NCBI GenBank assembly: GCA_001915575.1
Contig: MNQT01000026.1
Coordinates: 43,935-107,934, forward strand
Direction of reading: 5' to 3'
Source of the DNA: Bacteroides sp. CAG:1060_57_27
Lineage (GTDB): Bacteria > Bacteroidota > Bacteroidia > Bacteroidales > UBA932
DNA length: 64,000 nt
The notes beneath the pieces are model-generated. The model did no database searches. It was not told the origin of the DNA and saw only the letters and a program-made list of their open reading frames with translations. A program made the translations under genes and the position numbers. The number at the start of each line of letters is the position of its first letter. The first letter of the stretch is position 1. Of this stretch, positions 20,155 through 28,659 are shown piece by piece.

Positions 20155-21135
20155 ATGGATTCCTTTAAACGTCTCTCTGTTGTGCCGGCTGTGTGCCTGG
20201 CGATGTACGCCCTTCTGTTTTTCGGGCATACGGCCTTATTGCCTGCCGCTGTAAGCGGGCCGGTGCCTTCGTGCATGTATGGGTCGCCACGTACACGCTC
20301 CCTGTATGCCGCCATTGATTCGCTTTCCTCGGGGCTCGATGCCAGGGTAGGGGTCGCGGCCGTGTTCGACGGAGGTGATACTCTTGTATATGACAGCCGT
20401 CCGGAACTCGGGGCGGAATATCCGCTTATGAGCGTGATGAAGTTCCACCAGGCGCTTGCCGTGTGCGATTCGCTGCGGCGTGCCGGAATCCCTCTTTCGC
20501 GAGGGCTCGATGTCTGTCCCGGACAACTGCACGAGGATACCTGGAGCCCGATGAGGGACGGGCATCCCTCCGGAGGGCGGTTCAGCTTTGCACAGCTTCT
20601 GGAATATACGCTCGTGCAGAGTGACAACAACGCATGCGACATACTCTTCGACTATCTTGGCGAACCTGCGGCGGTGGATGCATATCTGCGCTCTTTCGGT
20701 GTCGGCGACTGCTCGATAGAATGTACCGAAGACATGATGCACAAGGATCTGTCACTCTGCTACCGTAATGCCTCCACGCCGCTTTCCGCAGTCCTGCTGC
20801 TGGAGAAGTTCTACCTGTTGCGCGGTTCCGACCCGTATTACCGTTTCCTGTGGGATACGATGACCGCCTGCGGGACGGGAACGATGCGCATACCGCGCTT
20901 CATTTCAGACAAGGCCGCAGCGATAGCCCACAAGACCGGAACCGGCGACAGGGACGCCCGAGGCAGGATCATTTCGATAAACGACATCGGCGTCGTCGTT
21001 CTGCCTGACGGCCGCCATTTCTCGCTTGCGGTGTTTGTCAGCGATGCTGCTGTACCGGACGCCCTCTGCGAGGAGCTTATCGCTGAAATCGCCAGGCTCG
21101 CCTATGAGCATTCAATGCAGCAGGCATCGATATAG
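20155..21135 (+). CDS. Class A beta-lactamase (A2, CepA/CblA/CfxA-like)
   Basis: Serine beta-lactamase of 326 residues, exported by an N-terminal hydrophobic segment (residues 8-24). The active-site motifs are SVMK (S93, K96) in YPLMSVMKFHQALAV, SDN at 156-158, and KTG at 260-262 in HKTGTGD. PLMSVMKFHQ and the spacing around the omega-loop (TEDMMHKD) resemble the Bacteroidetes subclass A2 enzymes, active mainly on cephalosporins. The ATG at 20155 is chosen because it opens the signal peptide; the frame continues upstream without one. It precedes blaI-blaR1 on the same strand, but I see no AACTAAA operator before the lactamase itself. Regulation by BlaI is therefore plausible but not shown. 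Confidence 0.9.
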   Translation: MDSFKRLSVVPAVCLAMYALLFFGHTALLPAAVSGPVPSCMYGSPRTRSLYAAIDSLSSGLDARVGVAAVFDGGDTLVYDSRPELGAEYPLMSVMKFHQALAVCDSLRRAGIPLSRGLDVCPGQLHEDTWSPMRDGHPSGGRFSFAQLLEYTLVQSDNNACDILFDYLGEPAAVDAYLRSFGVGDCSIECTEDMMHKDLSLCYRNASTPLSAVLLLEKFYLLRGSDPYYRFLWDTMTACGTGTMRIPRFISDKAAAIAHKTGTGDRDARGRIISINDIGVVVLPDGRHFSLAVFVSDAAVPDALCEELIAEIARLAYEHSMQQASI

Positions 21136-21171
21136 TAACTGCTTGTCCTTGTCCTGCGGCGCGTGTTGTAG

Positions 21172-21236
21172 AACTAAATTTTTCGTCTATTAACTAAACT
21201 TTTAGTTGTATAATTAAAAAAATAGTTTTATGTTTG
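21172..21236 (+). promoter_or_regulatory. blaI-blaR1 promoter with AACTAAA operator palindrome
   Basis: AACTAAA (21192-21198), CT, TTTAGTT (21201-21207) form a perfect 7-bp inverted repeat. An extra half-site AACTAAA lies at 21172-21178, 20 bp upstream. The -7 element TATGTTTG is at 21229-21236, so the palindrome overlaps or borders the -33 region. This is where a BlaI-type dimer would repress its own operon. Confidence 0.7.
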
Positions 21237-21288
21237 TGCCGGGAGGTCGGCCGTGCCGGCCGGACGCGGCAACGAAACAAAAAAGGAT

Positions 21289-21678
21289 ATGAAAATGAAG
21301 GATACTGTAAGGAACAGGCCCCAGGAGCTCACGAGGGCTGAGCTGGAGATAATGCAGGTGCTCTGGAGGAGGGGAAAGGCCCTTGTCCGTGACATACTCG
21401 ACGCCCTGCCGGAACCCAGGCCGGCATACAACACGGTGTCGACGATAGTGCGCATACTCGAGGCCAAGGGCTTCGTGTCGCACAAGGCCTACGGAAGGAC
21501 CTACGAATATTATCCTGCGGTCGACAAGGACAGCTATACGCGCCTGTACATGAGTACGGTGCTCGACAACTTCTTCGAGGGCTCGGTGAGCCGCATGGTG
21601 AACTTCTTCTCGTCGCAGAAGTCCATTTCCGTAGAGGAGACCGACGAGATACTCAGGATATTGGACTCCGGAAAGTGA
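21289..21678 (+). CDS. blaI: BlaI/MecI-family transcriptional repressor
   Basis: 129-residue winged-helix repressor. I start at the ATG at 21289 because AAAAGGAT stands directly before it. The DNA-binding domain spans about residues 8-78 (ELTRAELEIMQVLWRRGKAL; YNTVSTIVRILEAKGFVSH), followed by a short dimerisation tail. MecI/BlaI proteins bind palindromes near promoters as dimers and are inactivated by proteolysis triggered by the BlaR1-type partner. The next gene encodes such a partner and overlaps this stop by 4 nt. A matching palindrome lies 82-97 nt upstream of the start. Confidence 0.93.
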   Translation: MKMKDTVRNRPQELTRAELEIMQVLWRRGKALVRDILDALPEPRPAYNTVSTIVRILEAKGFVSHKAYGRTYEYYPAVDKDSYTRLYMSTVLDNFFEGSVSRMVNFFSSQKSISVEETDEILRILDSGK

Positions 21679-23333
21679 CAGTCGGCATGCAGGTGCTCGG
21701 ATACATAGTCGGGACTTTAGTGTGCAGCGGCCTTTTCCTCGTGGCATACAGATGGCTGCTGATGGGAAAGGTGGGCTACAGGATGTGCAGGGCGTTCATC
21801 CTTGCCGGCATGGTGCTCGCCGCCCTGATTCCCGCTCTGGATGTGCCTCTCTATGACCCGGCCCGTCTCCAGGCTGTATTCCCTCCTGCGGTCGAGCTGG
21901 AACAGGGGACACCTGCGGACGCTGCCGTATCCGGCACTGTCATGCTGCCGGACGGGAATATGCCGGACGCTCCTCCAGCCGCGGGAACTCTCAGGGGAGT
22001 CGGCATAACGGCCGTGCTCGCGGCGTTGTATGCGCTGGTTGCCGCCGCCTCGCTCGGGCTCCTTGCTGTCGGTGCGGTCAGGATCCTCCGCCTGCGCAGA
22101 CGCTGTGTCCTCACTCCCATGCGGCGCTGCACGCTTGCCGAGAGCCCCGAGGTGCGCACCCCGTTTTCCTTTCTCAGGACCATATACCTCGGCACCGGCT
22201 ACGGCCCCTCCGAGAGTAGGATGATAATCGCCCACGAGTCCAGCCATGTCCGCCATGGCCACCCGCTCGAGAGGCTCGCACTTTCGCTGCTGCGCTCCCT
22301 GCTGTGGTTCAACCCCTTCCTGTGGATTGCGGAGAAGGACCTCGCCGAGGTTCAGGAGTGGGAGGCGGACAAGGACGTGCTCGACGGCGGAACCGACCTG
22401 ACTCTGTACAGGGAAACCATATTCAGACAGCTCTTCGGCTATAATCCGGATATATCCTGCGGGCTGAACCATTCACTCACAAAAAAACGATTTGCCATGA
22501 TGACTCAGAAATGCCGTGGCCGCCATGCCCTGCTCAGGCTCGGGGCCACACTTCCGCTGCTCGCGGCGGCGTTCCTCGCCTTCGGGTGCGGCGTCCGCAG
22601 CGGCGCCTCCCCGCAGGACGATTCCGTCCTGCATCCTTCTGCTGCTGCCCGGGATTCCGTAATAGCCGTGCAGGTGGCCTATAATGAAGACGGCAGCTGT
22701 TACGCGATTATAGACGGCACGCGCTATGCCTTCGACGAAATCAAAGGGTATATCGATGCAAGGACGGCCTCGGGGGAGGTAAGCCTCGTAAGCATATCAT
22801 GCTCGGGAGATGTTCCCATGGGAGTGCTCACCGATCTCAAGGAAATCCTGCGCAGGACGGATGCCCGCCGCGTGAAGTACGACCTCGCTGACGGGTCAGT
22901 CTCAGCCGAGGCGGTGCTTCCTCCCGCGTTCGACTCGGACGTGCCGAGGACGATAATCAATGTCACGCCCGATATTATGGACTACATCCATACGATAGAG
23001 CTGGACTCCGACGGCACGGTATATTTCGACAGGACGCGGATTGCGGCAGACGAGCTTACGGGCAGGGCCGCATATGAACTGATAGACGAACTCGACAAGC
23101 TCCCCGCCGGGCAGACCTCGCTGAAGACTATGTTTTCGGTGGTGGCAGACTCGGGCGCCCCGTACGAGACTTATGTCTCCGTGCAGGAAAGCCTCATAAA
23201 CGCCTATAAGCTGGTCCGTGAGAACCATGCACGGGACAAGTTCGGCAAGGAACCTGGTGAACTGGACGAAACGCAGTGGCGGCAGGTCACAGATGCCATA
23301 CCGATGCGTATAGCCGAGGCTGAACCGAGGTGA
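21675..23333 (+). CDS. BlaR1/MecR1-like M56 metallopeptidase with ExbD-like C-terminal repeats
   Basis: 552-residue membrane peptidase translated from a GTG overlapping the blaI stop. The N-terminal half has hydrophobic helices at about 7-30, 36-57, 110-138 and 278-298. The M56 zinc motif is AHESSHVRHGHPLE (His187, His191), with a third ligand in EVQEWEADKDVL. Family members are antirepressors that cleave BlaI. The C-terminal third is not a penicillin-binding transpeptidase-like sensor: I see no SxxK/SxN/KTG. Instead two segments (about 325-400 and 425-530) resemble periplasmic ExbD/TolR domains (GTRYAFDEIKGYID; DSDGTVYFDRTRIAADEL). The sensed signal may therefore not be a beta-lactam. Confidence 0.88.
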   Translation: MTVGMQVLGYIVGTLVCSGLFLVAYRWLLMGKVGYRMCRAFILAGMVLAALIPALDVPLYDPARLQAVFPPAVELEQGTPADAAVSGTVMLPDGNMPDAPPAAGTLRGVGITAVLAALYALVAAASLGLLAVGAVRILRLRRRCVLTPMRRCTLAESPEVRTPFSFLRTIYLGTGYGPSESRMIIAHESSHVRHGHPLERLALSLLRSLLWFNPFLWIAEKDLAEVQEWEADKDVLDGGTDLTLYRETIFRQLFGYNPDISCGLNHSLTKKRFAMMTQKCRGRHALLRLGATLPLLAAAFLAFGCGVRSGASPQDDSVLHPSAAARDSVIAVQVAYNEDGSCYAIIDGTRYAFDEIKGYIDARTASGEVSLVSISCSGDVPMGVLTDLKEILRRTDARRVKYDLADGSVSAEAVLPPAFDSDVPRTIINVTPDIMDYIHTIELDSDGTVYFDRTRIAADELTGRAAYELIDELDKLPAGQTSLKTMFSVVADSGAPYETYVSVQESLINAYKLVRENHARDKFGKEPGELDETQWRQVTDAIPMRIAEAEPR

Positions 23334-23351
23334 CGGCATAAGGCAGGAAAG

Positions 23352-23413
23352 CTTTCAGACAGGCCTCACAGGTGGAATGTTGGTAAACGCCACCCGTGAG
23401 GCCTGTCTGAAAG
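23352..23413. repeat. Long near-perfect inverted repeat between convergent genes
   Basis: Positions 23352-23375 and 23390-23413 are 24-nt inverted arms with one mismatch, around a 14-nt loop. Arms begin CTTTCAGACAGGCCTCAC. The element lies 18 nt after the blaR1-like stop and 39 nt before the stop of the convergent gene. It may be a bidirectional terminator, although no T-run follows on either side, or a palindromic repeat element. Confidence 0.7.
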
Positions 23414-23452
23414 TTAAAGTCTGTTATACGGCCCGGAGAGGCCGCTGCCGGA

Positions 23453-23905
23453 TCAGTCCTGTATGGTCAGGTTGCCCGTATGGTCGAGCGGCAGCTCGTA
23501 CCAGTCCGAGCAGGGAATGTATTCGTACGGAATGTACTGTGCGCACTGCACGAATACGGTACCCCTCGACTTGTTGTAGTAGATGTCGAGCTTGATGCCC
23601 TCGGCGGAGTCGGTTTCCGACCAGTTGAACGATGCTGGATCAGTCTCGAGCGCCTTGAGTATGTCGGCCTTCTTGTCGGAGGAGAAGTACTTGGTTATCT
23701 CGCGGTAGCGCAGCCCGGTGTCGGTGTCCTTGCGCTCGGACTTGAGCATGAACATGAGGACGAGGCCGAACAGGGTTATGAAACATCCGAGTATGTTGAC
23801 TGAGATTGGGGTGGGGGTTGCGACGCAGGCTATACCTGCAATTATGAGTACTGCTGAAAGTACGGTGTCACGGGTACTGCGTACCCTGGAGAATTTCTTT
23901 TCCAT
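23453..23905 (-). CDS. Hypothetical small membrane protein
   Basis: 150-residue protein with two closely spaced hydrophobic helices at about residues 15-31 and 36-54 (LSAVLIIAGIACVATPTPI; NILGCFITLFGLVLMFML). A soluble domain of about 95 residues follows, probably cytoplasmic. The soluble part is acidic and aromatic-rich and ends DHTGNLTIQD. No catalytic motif is recognised. The start MEKKFSRVRSTRD is positively charged, fitting N-in topology. It is convergent with the blaR1-like gene across the long inverted repeat. Codon use and GC match the neighbours, so I consider it a real resident gene. Confidence 0.7.
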   Translation of the reverse strand: MEKKFSRVRSTRDTVLSAVLIIAGIACVATPTPISVNILGCFITLFGLVLMFMLKSERKDTDTGLRYREITKYFSSDKKADILKALETDPASFNWSETDSAEGIKLDIYYNKSRGTVFVQCAQYIPYEYIPCSDWYELPLDHTGNLTIQD

Positions 23906-23998
23906 TGTATATTATTTCGTAAGTTGATATTTGATTGTGTGTCGTTGGTGAGGTGCTTGTCCGCTGCGGCATATGCGCGCGGCGTGACGCCGCCCCGG

Positions 23999-24439
23999 CT
24001 ACAATCTCAACTTGCGAAGTGAGAGGAACAGTCCTCCGTGCCCGGCAGGGCCTGACAGGACGGATGCGGTTCCGATGAATGTCCCGGCCTGCGAGGCGGG
24101 GCTTGCGGATATGAATTCACCTCCTCTTACGAAGCTGTCGTTGTTCCTGAAGGTGAGCCTGCGGAGCCTTGCCTGGCTGCCGTTGTTGCGGGAGGCCTGG
24201 ACATAGCCGCCTCCGGGCATGCTGCCTCCCTGCTCGCTGAGGCAGAAGGTCTGCATCAGATGGCTGCGCAGCGTCCCGCTGTCGCAGGGAAGTTCCTGCC
24301 GCGGGCAGGAAGCCGGACAGCCCTCCCGGACCGCATCGGGCGAGAGGCTGCGGTATACGCCGCAGCACAGCACCGCCAGCGCCAGCAGAAATGCCGTCGT
24401 GAAAGGTGGGAAATGTCTGAAGATGCGTCCCGGTGACAT
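23999..24439 (-). CDS. Hypothetical protein with N-terminal membrane anchor, downstream of ridA
   Basis: 146-residue predicted protein whose ATG overlaps the ridA stop by 1 nt (TAATG), arguing that it is translated. It has one hydrophobic segment (FTTAFLLALAVLCCGVY, about residues 13-29). A Cys-containing stretch (CPASCPRQELPC) and a Gly/Ser/Asn-rich C-terminal half follow. No family is recognised. The low complexity of the C-terminal part lowers confidence. Confidence 0.5.
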   Translation of the reverse strand: MSPGRIFRHFPPFTTAFLLALAVLCCGVYRSLSPDAVREGCPASCPRQELPCDSGTLRSHLMQTFCLSEQGGSMPGGGYVQASRNNGSQARLRRLTFRNNDSFVRGGEFISASPASQAGTFIGTASVLSGPAGHGGLFLSLRKLRL

Positions 24440-24813
24440 TACCTGCCGGCTACGGCGTCGATTTCGACCTTGGCGCCCTTGGGAAGTGCCGCGACTTCAT
24501 AGCACACCCTTGCAGGCTTGTCTGCGGGGAAGTATTCCGCATAGATGCGGTTCATCGCATCGAAATTGCGTATGTCGTCGAGCAGCACGGTGGTCTTGAC
24601 TATGTCGGAATATCCGAGGCCGGCCTCGCGCAGGATTGCGCCTATATTGTTCATCGAGCAGCGTGTCTGCTCCTCGATGCTGTCGGGGATGCCGCCTGTG
24701 GCGGTGTCTACCGGAAGCTGGCCGGACACATAGAGCGTCCCGTTGAGTTCGACTGCCTGGCTGTAGGGGCCTACCGCCGCGGGGGCGTCCGGAGATGCGA
24801 TTATCCTTTTCAT
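24439..24813 (-). CDS. ridA: RidA-family enamine/imine deaminase
   Basis: 124-residue YjgF/YER057c/UK114 protein that hydrolyses reactive enamines and imines made by PLP enzymes such as threonine dehydratase. It has GPYSQAVELNGTLYVSGQLP near the N-terminus and PARVCYEVAALPKGAKVEID at the C-terminus, including the Arg that binds the substrate carboxylate. The usual S/T after that Arg is Val here (ARVCYE), a mild deviation. It is the second gene of a DUF3467-ridA-small protein operon with 11-nt spacing. Presence close to branched-chain and threonine biosynthesis genes is consistent with its role. Confidence 0.92.
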   Translation of the reverse strand: MKRIIASPDAPAAVGPYSQAVELNGTLYVSGQLPVDTATGGIPDSIEEQTRCSMNNIGAILREAGLGYSDIVKTTVLLDDIRNFDAMNRIYAEYFPADKPARVCYEVAALPKGAKVEIDAVAGR

Positions 24814-24824
24814 GGTCGTGTGTT

Positions 24825-25142
24825 CTATGATTTGGTGCCGCTGGTGGGGATGTCGGCGAGGTTTATGGTCCTGGGCTGTTCGGCTTCGGCGAGCTCGATA
24901 GTCCCGTGGACGGCTTCGTACTTGCGTATGTTGTCCGCGAGCGCGTTGAGCAGGCGCTTGCAGTTCTCGGGCTGCATTACGATGCGGCTGTGCACGTCAG
25001 GTCCGGCGAGACCAGGCAGCATGGTCGCGAAGTCGACGACGAACTCGTTCTTGGTGTGGCTTATTATCGCGAGGTTGGCATATTTCCCCGTGGCGACGTC
25101 CGGCCGCAGCGTGATGCCTATCTTTTTCTTTTCGTTTTCCAT
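24825..25142 (-). CDS. DUF3467 domain protein
   Basis: 105-residue cytoplasmic protein starting MENEKKKIGI at the ATG at 25142. The sequence NLAIISHTKNEFVVDFATM, followed by SRIVMQPENCKRLLNAL and DNIRKYEAVHG, is the hallmark of DUF3467, a small conserved bacterial family common in Bacteroidetes with no proven function. First gene of the operon with ridA. A TAATTTTG -7 element lies upstream on the minus strand at 25174-25167. Confidence 0.88.
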   Translation of the reverse strand: MENEKKKIGITLRPDVATGKYANLAIISHTKNEFVVDFATMLPGLAGPDVHSRIVMQPENCKRLLNALADNIRKYEAVHGTIELAEAEQPRTINLADIPTSGTKS

Positions 25143-25166
25143 TGCCTGTGGTTTTTGCAAATCGTA

Positions 25167-25203
25167 CAAAATTAAGAAATTTCTTCAAATATTGCTAAAT
25201 TTG
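25167..25203. promoter_or_regulatory. Divergent -7 elements between DUF3467 and MATE genes
   Basis: Minus-strand TAATTTTG at 25174-25167 and plus-strand TAAATTTG at 25196-25203 both match TAnnTTTG. Neither has a good TTTG 19 nt upstream. The -33 region of each would fall on or near the other promoter, so the two may compete. Confidence 0.5.
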
Positions 25204-25238
25204 CCGCCCGCAAAATCAGCATGCGGCCTCCTCAGGCG

Positions 25239-26570
25239 ATGAAGATAGAACTTTCCGGACATTACGGCTACCGGCGCATAGTGAAGACCTTGGCGCCCAT
25301 GGTCGCGACGATGATAGTGATTTCGACCTACAGCGTCGTGGACGGGCTCGTCGTGTCCAATTTCGTGGGCAACACGGCTTTCGCGGCCATGAACCTGATA
25401 TGGCCGGTGCTGTCGATGATCGCGGCTTTCGGCCAGATGATAGGTGCGGGAGGAAGCGCCCTCGTGTCCAAGACCCTGGGAGAGGGGAACCCCGTCCGTG
25501 CGAGGGAGATATTCTCTATGCTTATCCGCGTGTCGCTCGTATTCGGAGTCCTGGTGGCGCTGCTGCTGATAGCGTCCATGGAGCATGTGGTGCTCGCGCT
25601 GGGTTCGGACGGGGCGATGCTGCCCTATGCCGTCTCGTACGGAAGGATAGTCGCGCTGGCCCTGCCGTTCTATATCGTCCAGATGGCTTTCCAGTCGTTC
25701 TATATGACTGCGGAACTGCCTCAGCTCGGCACGCTGTCCAGCATTGTCTGCGGCCTGCTCAACGTGGGGCTCGACCTGCTTTTCGTCGCGGTGTTCGGGT
25801 GGGGCCTCGAGGGAGCCGCCATAGCGACGGCCGTCTCGCTGGCTTTCGGCGGGCTTTTCCCCCTGTGCTGGTTCTCGTCCAGGCGCAACCGCAGCACCCT
25901 GCGTTTCGTACGCAGCGGCAGGGACATCCCGAGCCTCGTGAAGACATGCAGCAACGGTGTCTCGGAATATGTAGGCAACATCTCGCTGAACATAGTCGGC
26001 ATCTGCTACAACCTCCAGCTGATGAAGTATGTCGGGGAGAACGGCGTATCGGCCTACGGCATAATCATGTATATCGCCTTCATATTCGCCGCCGTGTTCA
26101 TGGGCTACAATATGGGGATATCCCAGATAATCGCCTTCAACTACGGTGCGGGCAACAGGAAGGAACTTACGAGCCTGCTCCACAAGAGCCTCGTGCTCGT
26201 CGCGGCCGGCGGGGTGGCCATGACCCTCGTGTCGGAAATCTCCGCACGCGCGGTCTGCGGATTCTTCGTCAGTTCCGATCCCGGACTGCACGGATTCGTC
26301 ACGCGGGCGGTACGCATATATATGCTGAGCTTCCTGCTGTGCGGATTCAACATGTTCGCCTCTGCATGGTTCACCGCCCTGAACAACGGAACGGTCTCGG
26401 CCGTGTCCGCGTTCGCCAGGACCCTGGTGTTCGAACTCGGAGCGGTATTCCTGCTTCCGGTGCTGCTCGGCATAGACGGAATCTGGCTTTCGGTGAGCGT
26501 GGCGGAGGTGTTCGCCTGCATAATGTCTGCAATACTTATCCTTTCATTCAGGAAACGCTATGGATACTGA
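25239..26570 (+). CDS. MATE-family efflux transporter
   Basis: Cation-coupled multidrug/toxin exporter with about 12 transmembrane helices, 443 residues from the ATG at 25239 (MKIELSGHYGYRRIVK). An in-frame ATG at 25221 would add six residues; the predicted transcript start near 25210 leaves either possible. The conserved N-lobe segment TLAPMVATMIVISTYSVVDGLVVSNFVG and the internal duplication (VSEYVGNISLNIVGICYNLQL) are typical of the Bacteroidales MATE group. Bile-acid, dye or antibiotic substrates cannot be told apart by sequence. Its last 11 nt overlap tcdA. Confidence 0.9.
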   Translation: MKIELSGHYGYRRIVKTLAPMVATMIVISTYSVVDGLVVSNFVGNTAFAAMNLIWPVLSMIAAFGQMIGAGGSALVSKTLGEGNPVRAREIFSMLIRVSLVFGVLVALLLIASMEHVVLALGSDGAMLPYAVSYGRIVALALPFYIVQMAFQSFYMTAELPQLGTLSSIVCGLLNVGLDLLFVAVFGWGLEGAAIATAVSLAFGGLFPLCWFSSRRNRSTLRFVRSGRDIPSLVKTCSNGVSEYVGNISLNIVGICYNLQLMKYVGENGVSAYGIIMYIAFIFAAVFMGYNMGISQIIAFNYGAGNRKELTSLLHKSLVLVAAGGVAMTLVSEISARAVCGFFVSSDPGLHGFVTRAVRIYMLSFLLCGFNMFASAWFTALNNGTVSAVSAFARTLVFELGAVFLLPVLLGIDGIWLSVSVAEVFACIMSAILILSFRKRYGY

Positions 26571-27282
26571 TAAATCGAACGGCATGACTTTCGGCTACGA
26601 CGAGATGTTCGAGCGCAGCCGCAGCCTCGTGGGCGCTGCCGTGCAGGAAGCGCTGCGCAGCTCGAGGGTGATAATCTTCGGGGTCGGGGGCGTAGGCAGC
26701 TGGTGTGCCGAGGGGCTGGTGCGCTCCGGTGTCGAGAACCTGACGCTCGTGGACTTCGATGTCGTGAGCGTAAGCAACATAAACCGCCAGAGAGAGGCGG
26801 ATACGCAGACTGTCGGAAGGCCCAAGGTGGAGGTGCTCGCCGAAATCCTGCACCGTATCAATCCGGGAGCGTCGGTGACCGCGCTGCGCGCCCGGGTGTC
26901 TGCAGATACCCTGCCCGGATTCGGGCTCGGCTCGTACGACTATGTGATAGACGCCATAGACTCCCTGAGCGACAAGGCTGCGCTGATACGCGCGGCCTGC
27001 GCATCGGGGGCGACCTTCTTCTCTTCCATGGGGGCGGCCCGGAAGATAGACCCGACCCGCATACATGTCACCAATTTCTGGAAGGTGCGCGACTGTCCGC
27101 TCGGGGCGGCGCTCCGCAAGAAGCTCAGGCGCGAGGGCGGCATGCCCGAACACAGCTTCCTCGCCGTATACGGAGACGAGGTGATGGACAGCGACAAGGG
27201 GTCGCTCGTACACATCACCTCTATCTTCGGGATGACCCTCGCGGGCCTTGTCGTCAGGGATATCTACTCCGGGAAGCGCTGA
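26560..27282 (+). CDS. tcdA: tRNA threonylcarbamoyladenosine dehydratase (ThiF/E1-like)
   Basis: 240-residue adenylating enzyme that cyclises t6A37 to ct6A in ANN-decoding tRNAs. It has the E1-like nucleotide-binding motif VIIFGVGGVGSWCAEGLVRSG, then LVDFDVVSVSNINRQ and the substrate-binding DYVIDAIDSLSDKAALI. The C-terminal region SFLAVYGDEVMDSDKGSLVH is seen in the YgdL/TcdA group. Length is close to the family norm (about 240-270). It overlaps the upstream MATE gene by 11 nt, an accidental-looking pairing. It converges with the PFL-family gene with a gap of only 3 nt. Confidence 0.92.
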   Translation: MDTDKSNGMTFGYDEMFERSRSLVGAAVQEALRSSRVIIFGVGGVGSWCAEGLVRSGVENLTLVDFDVVSVSNINRQREADTQTVGRPKVEVLAEILHRINPGASVTALRARVSADTLPGFGLGSYDYVIDAIDSLSDKAALIRAACASGATFFSSMGAARKIDPTRIHVTNFWKVRDCPLGAALRKKLRREGGMPEHSFLAVYGDEVMDSDKGSLVHITSIFGMTLAGLVVRDIYSGKR

Positions 27283-27285
27283 GCC

Positions 27286-28650
27286 TCAGTTCTTGAAGCT
27301 GTGTATGGGCGCGGGAATCCTGCCTTCACGGCTGATGAAGGCCTCGCAGCCGAAGCGGTTCACGGGCATCACGGGAGCCTCTCCCAGCAGTCCGCCGAAT
27401 ACCAGCGTGTCTCCCACATCCTTGCCTGCGGCGGGGATGATGCGCACAGCGGTCGTCTTCTGGTTGACCATTCCTATCGCGGCCTCGTCGGCGATTATGC
27501 CCGAGATCGTCGCGGCGGATGTGTCCCCGGGAATCGCTATCATGTCGAGTCCCACCGAGCATACGCAGGTCATCGCCTCGAGCTTCTCGAGGGTCAGCGC
27601 GCCGCATTTCGCGGCCTCTATCATGCCCTGGTCCTCGCTGACCGGGATGAAGGCTCCGCTGAGTCCTCCCACATACGACGACGCCATTACGCCGCCCTTC
27701 TTGACCTGGTCGTTGAGCAGGGCAAGCGCGGCCGTGGTTCCGGGCGCTCCGGCCTGTTCGAGTCCTATTTCCTTCAGGATGTCCGCCACCGAGTCTCCGA
27801 TCGCAGGTGTGGGCGCGAGCGAGAGGTCGATTATGCCGAACGGTATGCCGAGCCGCGCGGATGCCTCCTTCGCGACGAGCTGGCCGACGCGGGTGATCTT
27901 GAACGCGGTCTTCTTTATGGTCTCGCAGAGGGTCTCGAAGTTTGTGCCGCGCACTTTCTCGAGCGCCGACTTCACTACTCCCGGGCCGCTGACTCCCACG
28001 TTGATTACCGCGTCGCCTTCGGTGACTCCGTGGAACGCTCCTGCCATGAAGGGGTTGTCGTCGGGAGCGTTGCAGAGCACCACCAGCTTTGCGCAGCCCA
28101 TGGAGTCGTTGTCCGCGGTGAGCTCGGAGGTCTGCTTGATTATCTGCCCCATTAGACGCACGGCGTCCATGTCTATTCCTGTCTTGGTCGAGCCGACGTT
28201 CACGCTGCAGCATATCCTCTCGGTGGAGGCGAGCACGCGGGGCAGGGACTCGATGCAGAGCCTTTCGGCGGCAGTCATCCCCTTGGATACCACGGCCGAG
28301 AATCCGCCGAGGAAGTTCACGCCCACCTCCCTGGCCGTCTCGTCGAGGGTTCCGGCCACCTTGAGGTAGTCTTCGGTGGTCTTGCAGCAGGAACCTACCA
28401 CCATTGATATGGGGGTAATTGAAATGCGCTTGTTCACTATGGGTATGCCGAACTCGGCCGATATGTCTTCTGCGGTCTGCTTCAGCCTCGAGGCGTAGCG
28501 GAGTATCTTTGCGCGGATCCTGCCGCAGGTCTCGTCGAGGTCTGCGCCTGCACAGTCGAGCAGGCTGATTCCTATGGTTATGGTACGCACGTCGAGATTC
28601 TCCTTCTCGATCATGTCGTGGGTTTCGAAAACTTCGTGTATGTTGATCAT
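27286..28650 (-). CDS. PFL-family (DUF711/UPF0210) protein
   Basis: 454-residue cytoplasmic protein of the family related in fold to pyruvate formate-lyase but lacking a proven reaction. The start [30 protein letters not shown] and the segment [14 protein letters not shown] match the family, as does [17 protein letters not shown] [17 protein letters not shown]. Length is typical (about 450). It lies 9 nt downstream of a small ACT-domain gene. The ACT-PFL pair is widely conserved in Firmicutes and Bacteroidetes, suggesting amino-acid-sensing control of this enzyme. Function is unknown. Confidence 0.9.
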   Translation of the reverse strand: MINIHEVFETHDMIEKENLDVRTITIGISLLDCAGADLDETCGRIRAKILRYASRLKQTAEDISAEFGIPIVNKRISITPISMVVGSCCKTTEDYLKVAGTLDETAREVGVNFLGGFSAVVSKGMTAAERLCIESLPRVLASTERICCSVNVGSTKTGIDMDAVRLMGQIIKQTSELTADNDSMGCAKLVVLCNAPDDNPFMAGAFHGVTEGDAVINVGVSGPGVVKSALEKVRGTNFETLCETIKKTAFKITRVGQLVAKEASARLGIPFGIIDLSLAPTPAIGDSVADILKEIGLEQAGAPGTTAALALLNDQVKKGGVMASSYVGGLSGAFIPVSEDQGMIEAAKCGALTLEKLEAMTCVCSVGLDMIAIPGDTSAATISGIIADEAAIGMVNQKTTAVRIIPAAGKDVGDTLVFGGLLGEAPVMPVNRFGCEAFISREGRIPAPIHSFKN

Positions 28651-28659
28651 ATCGGAAGC

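Noticed and set aside
20052..20642. N-terminal extension of the M64 peptidase
   Set aside because: It has no homology-like features and runs over the divergent beta-lactamase; a signal peptide begins exactly at 20051.
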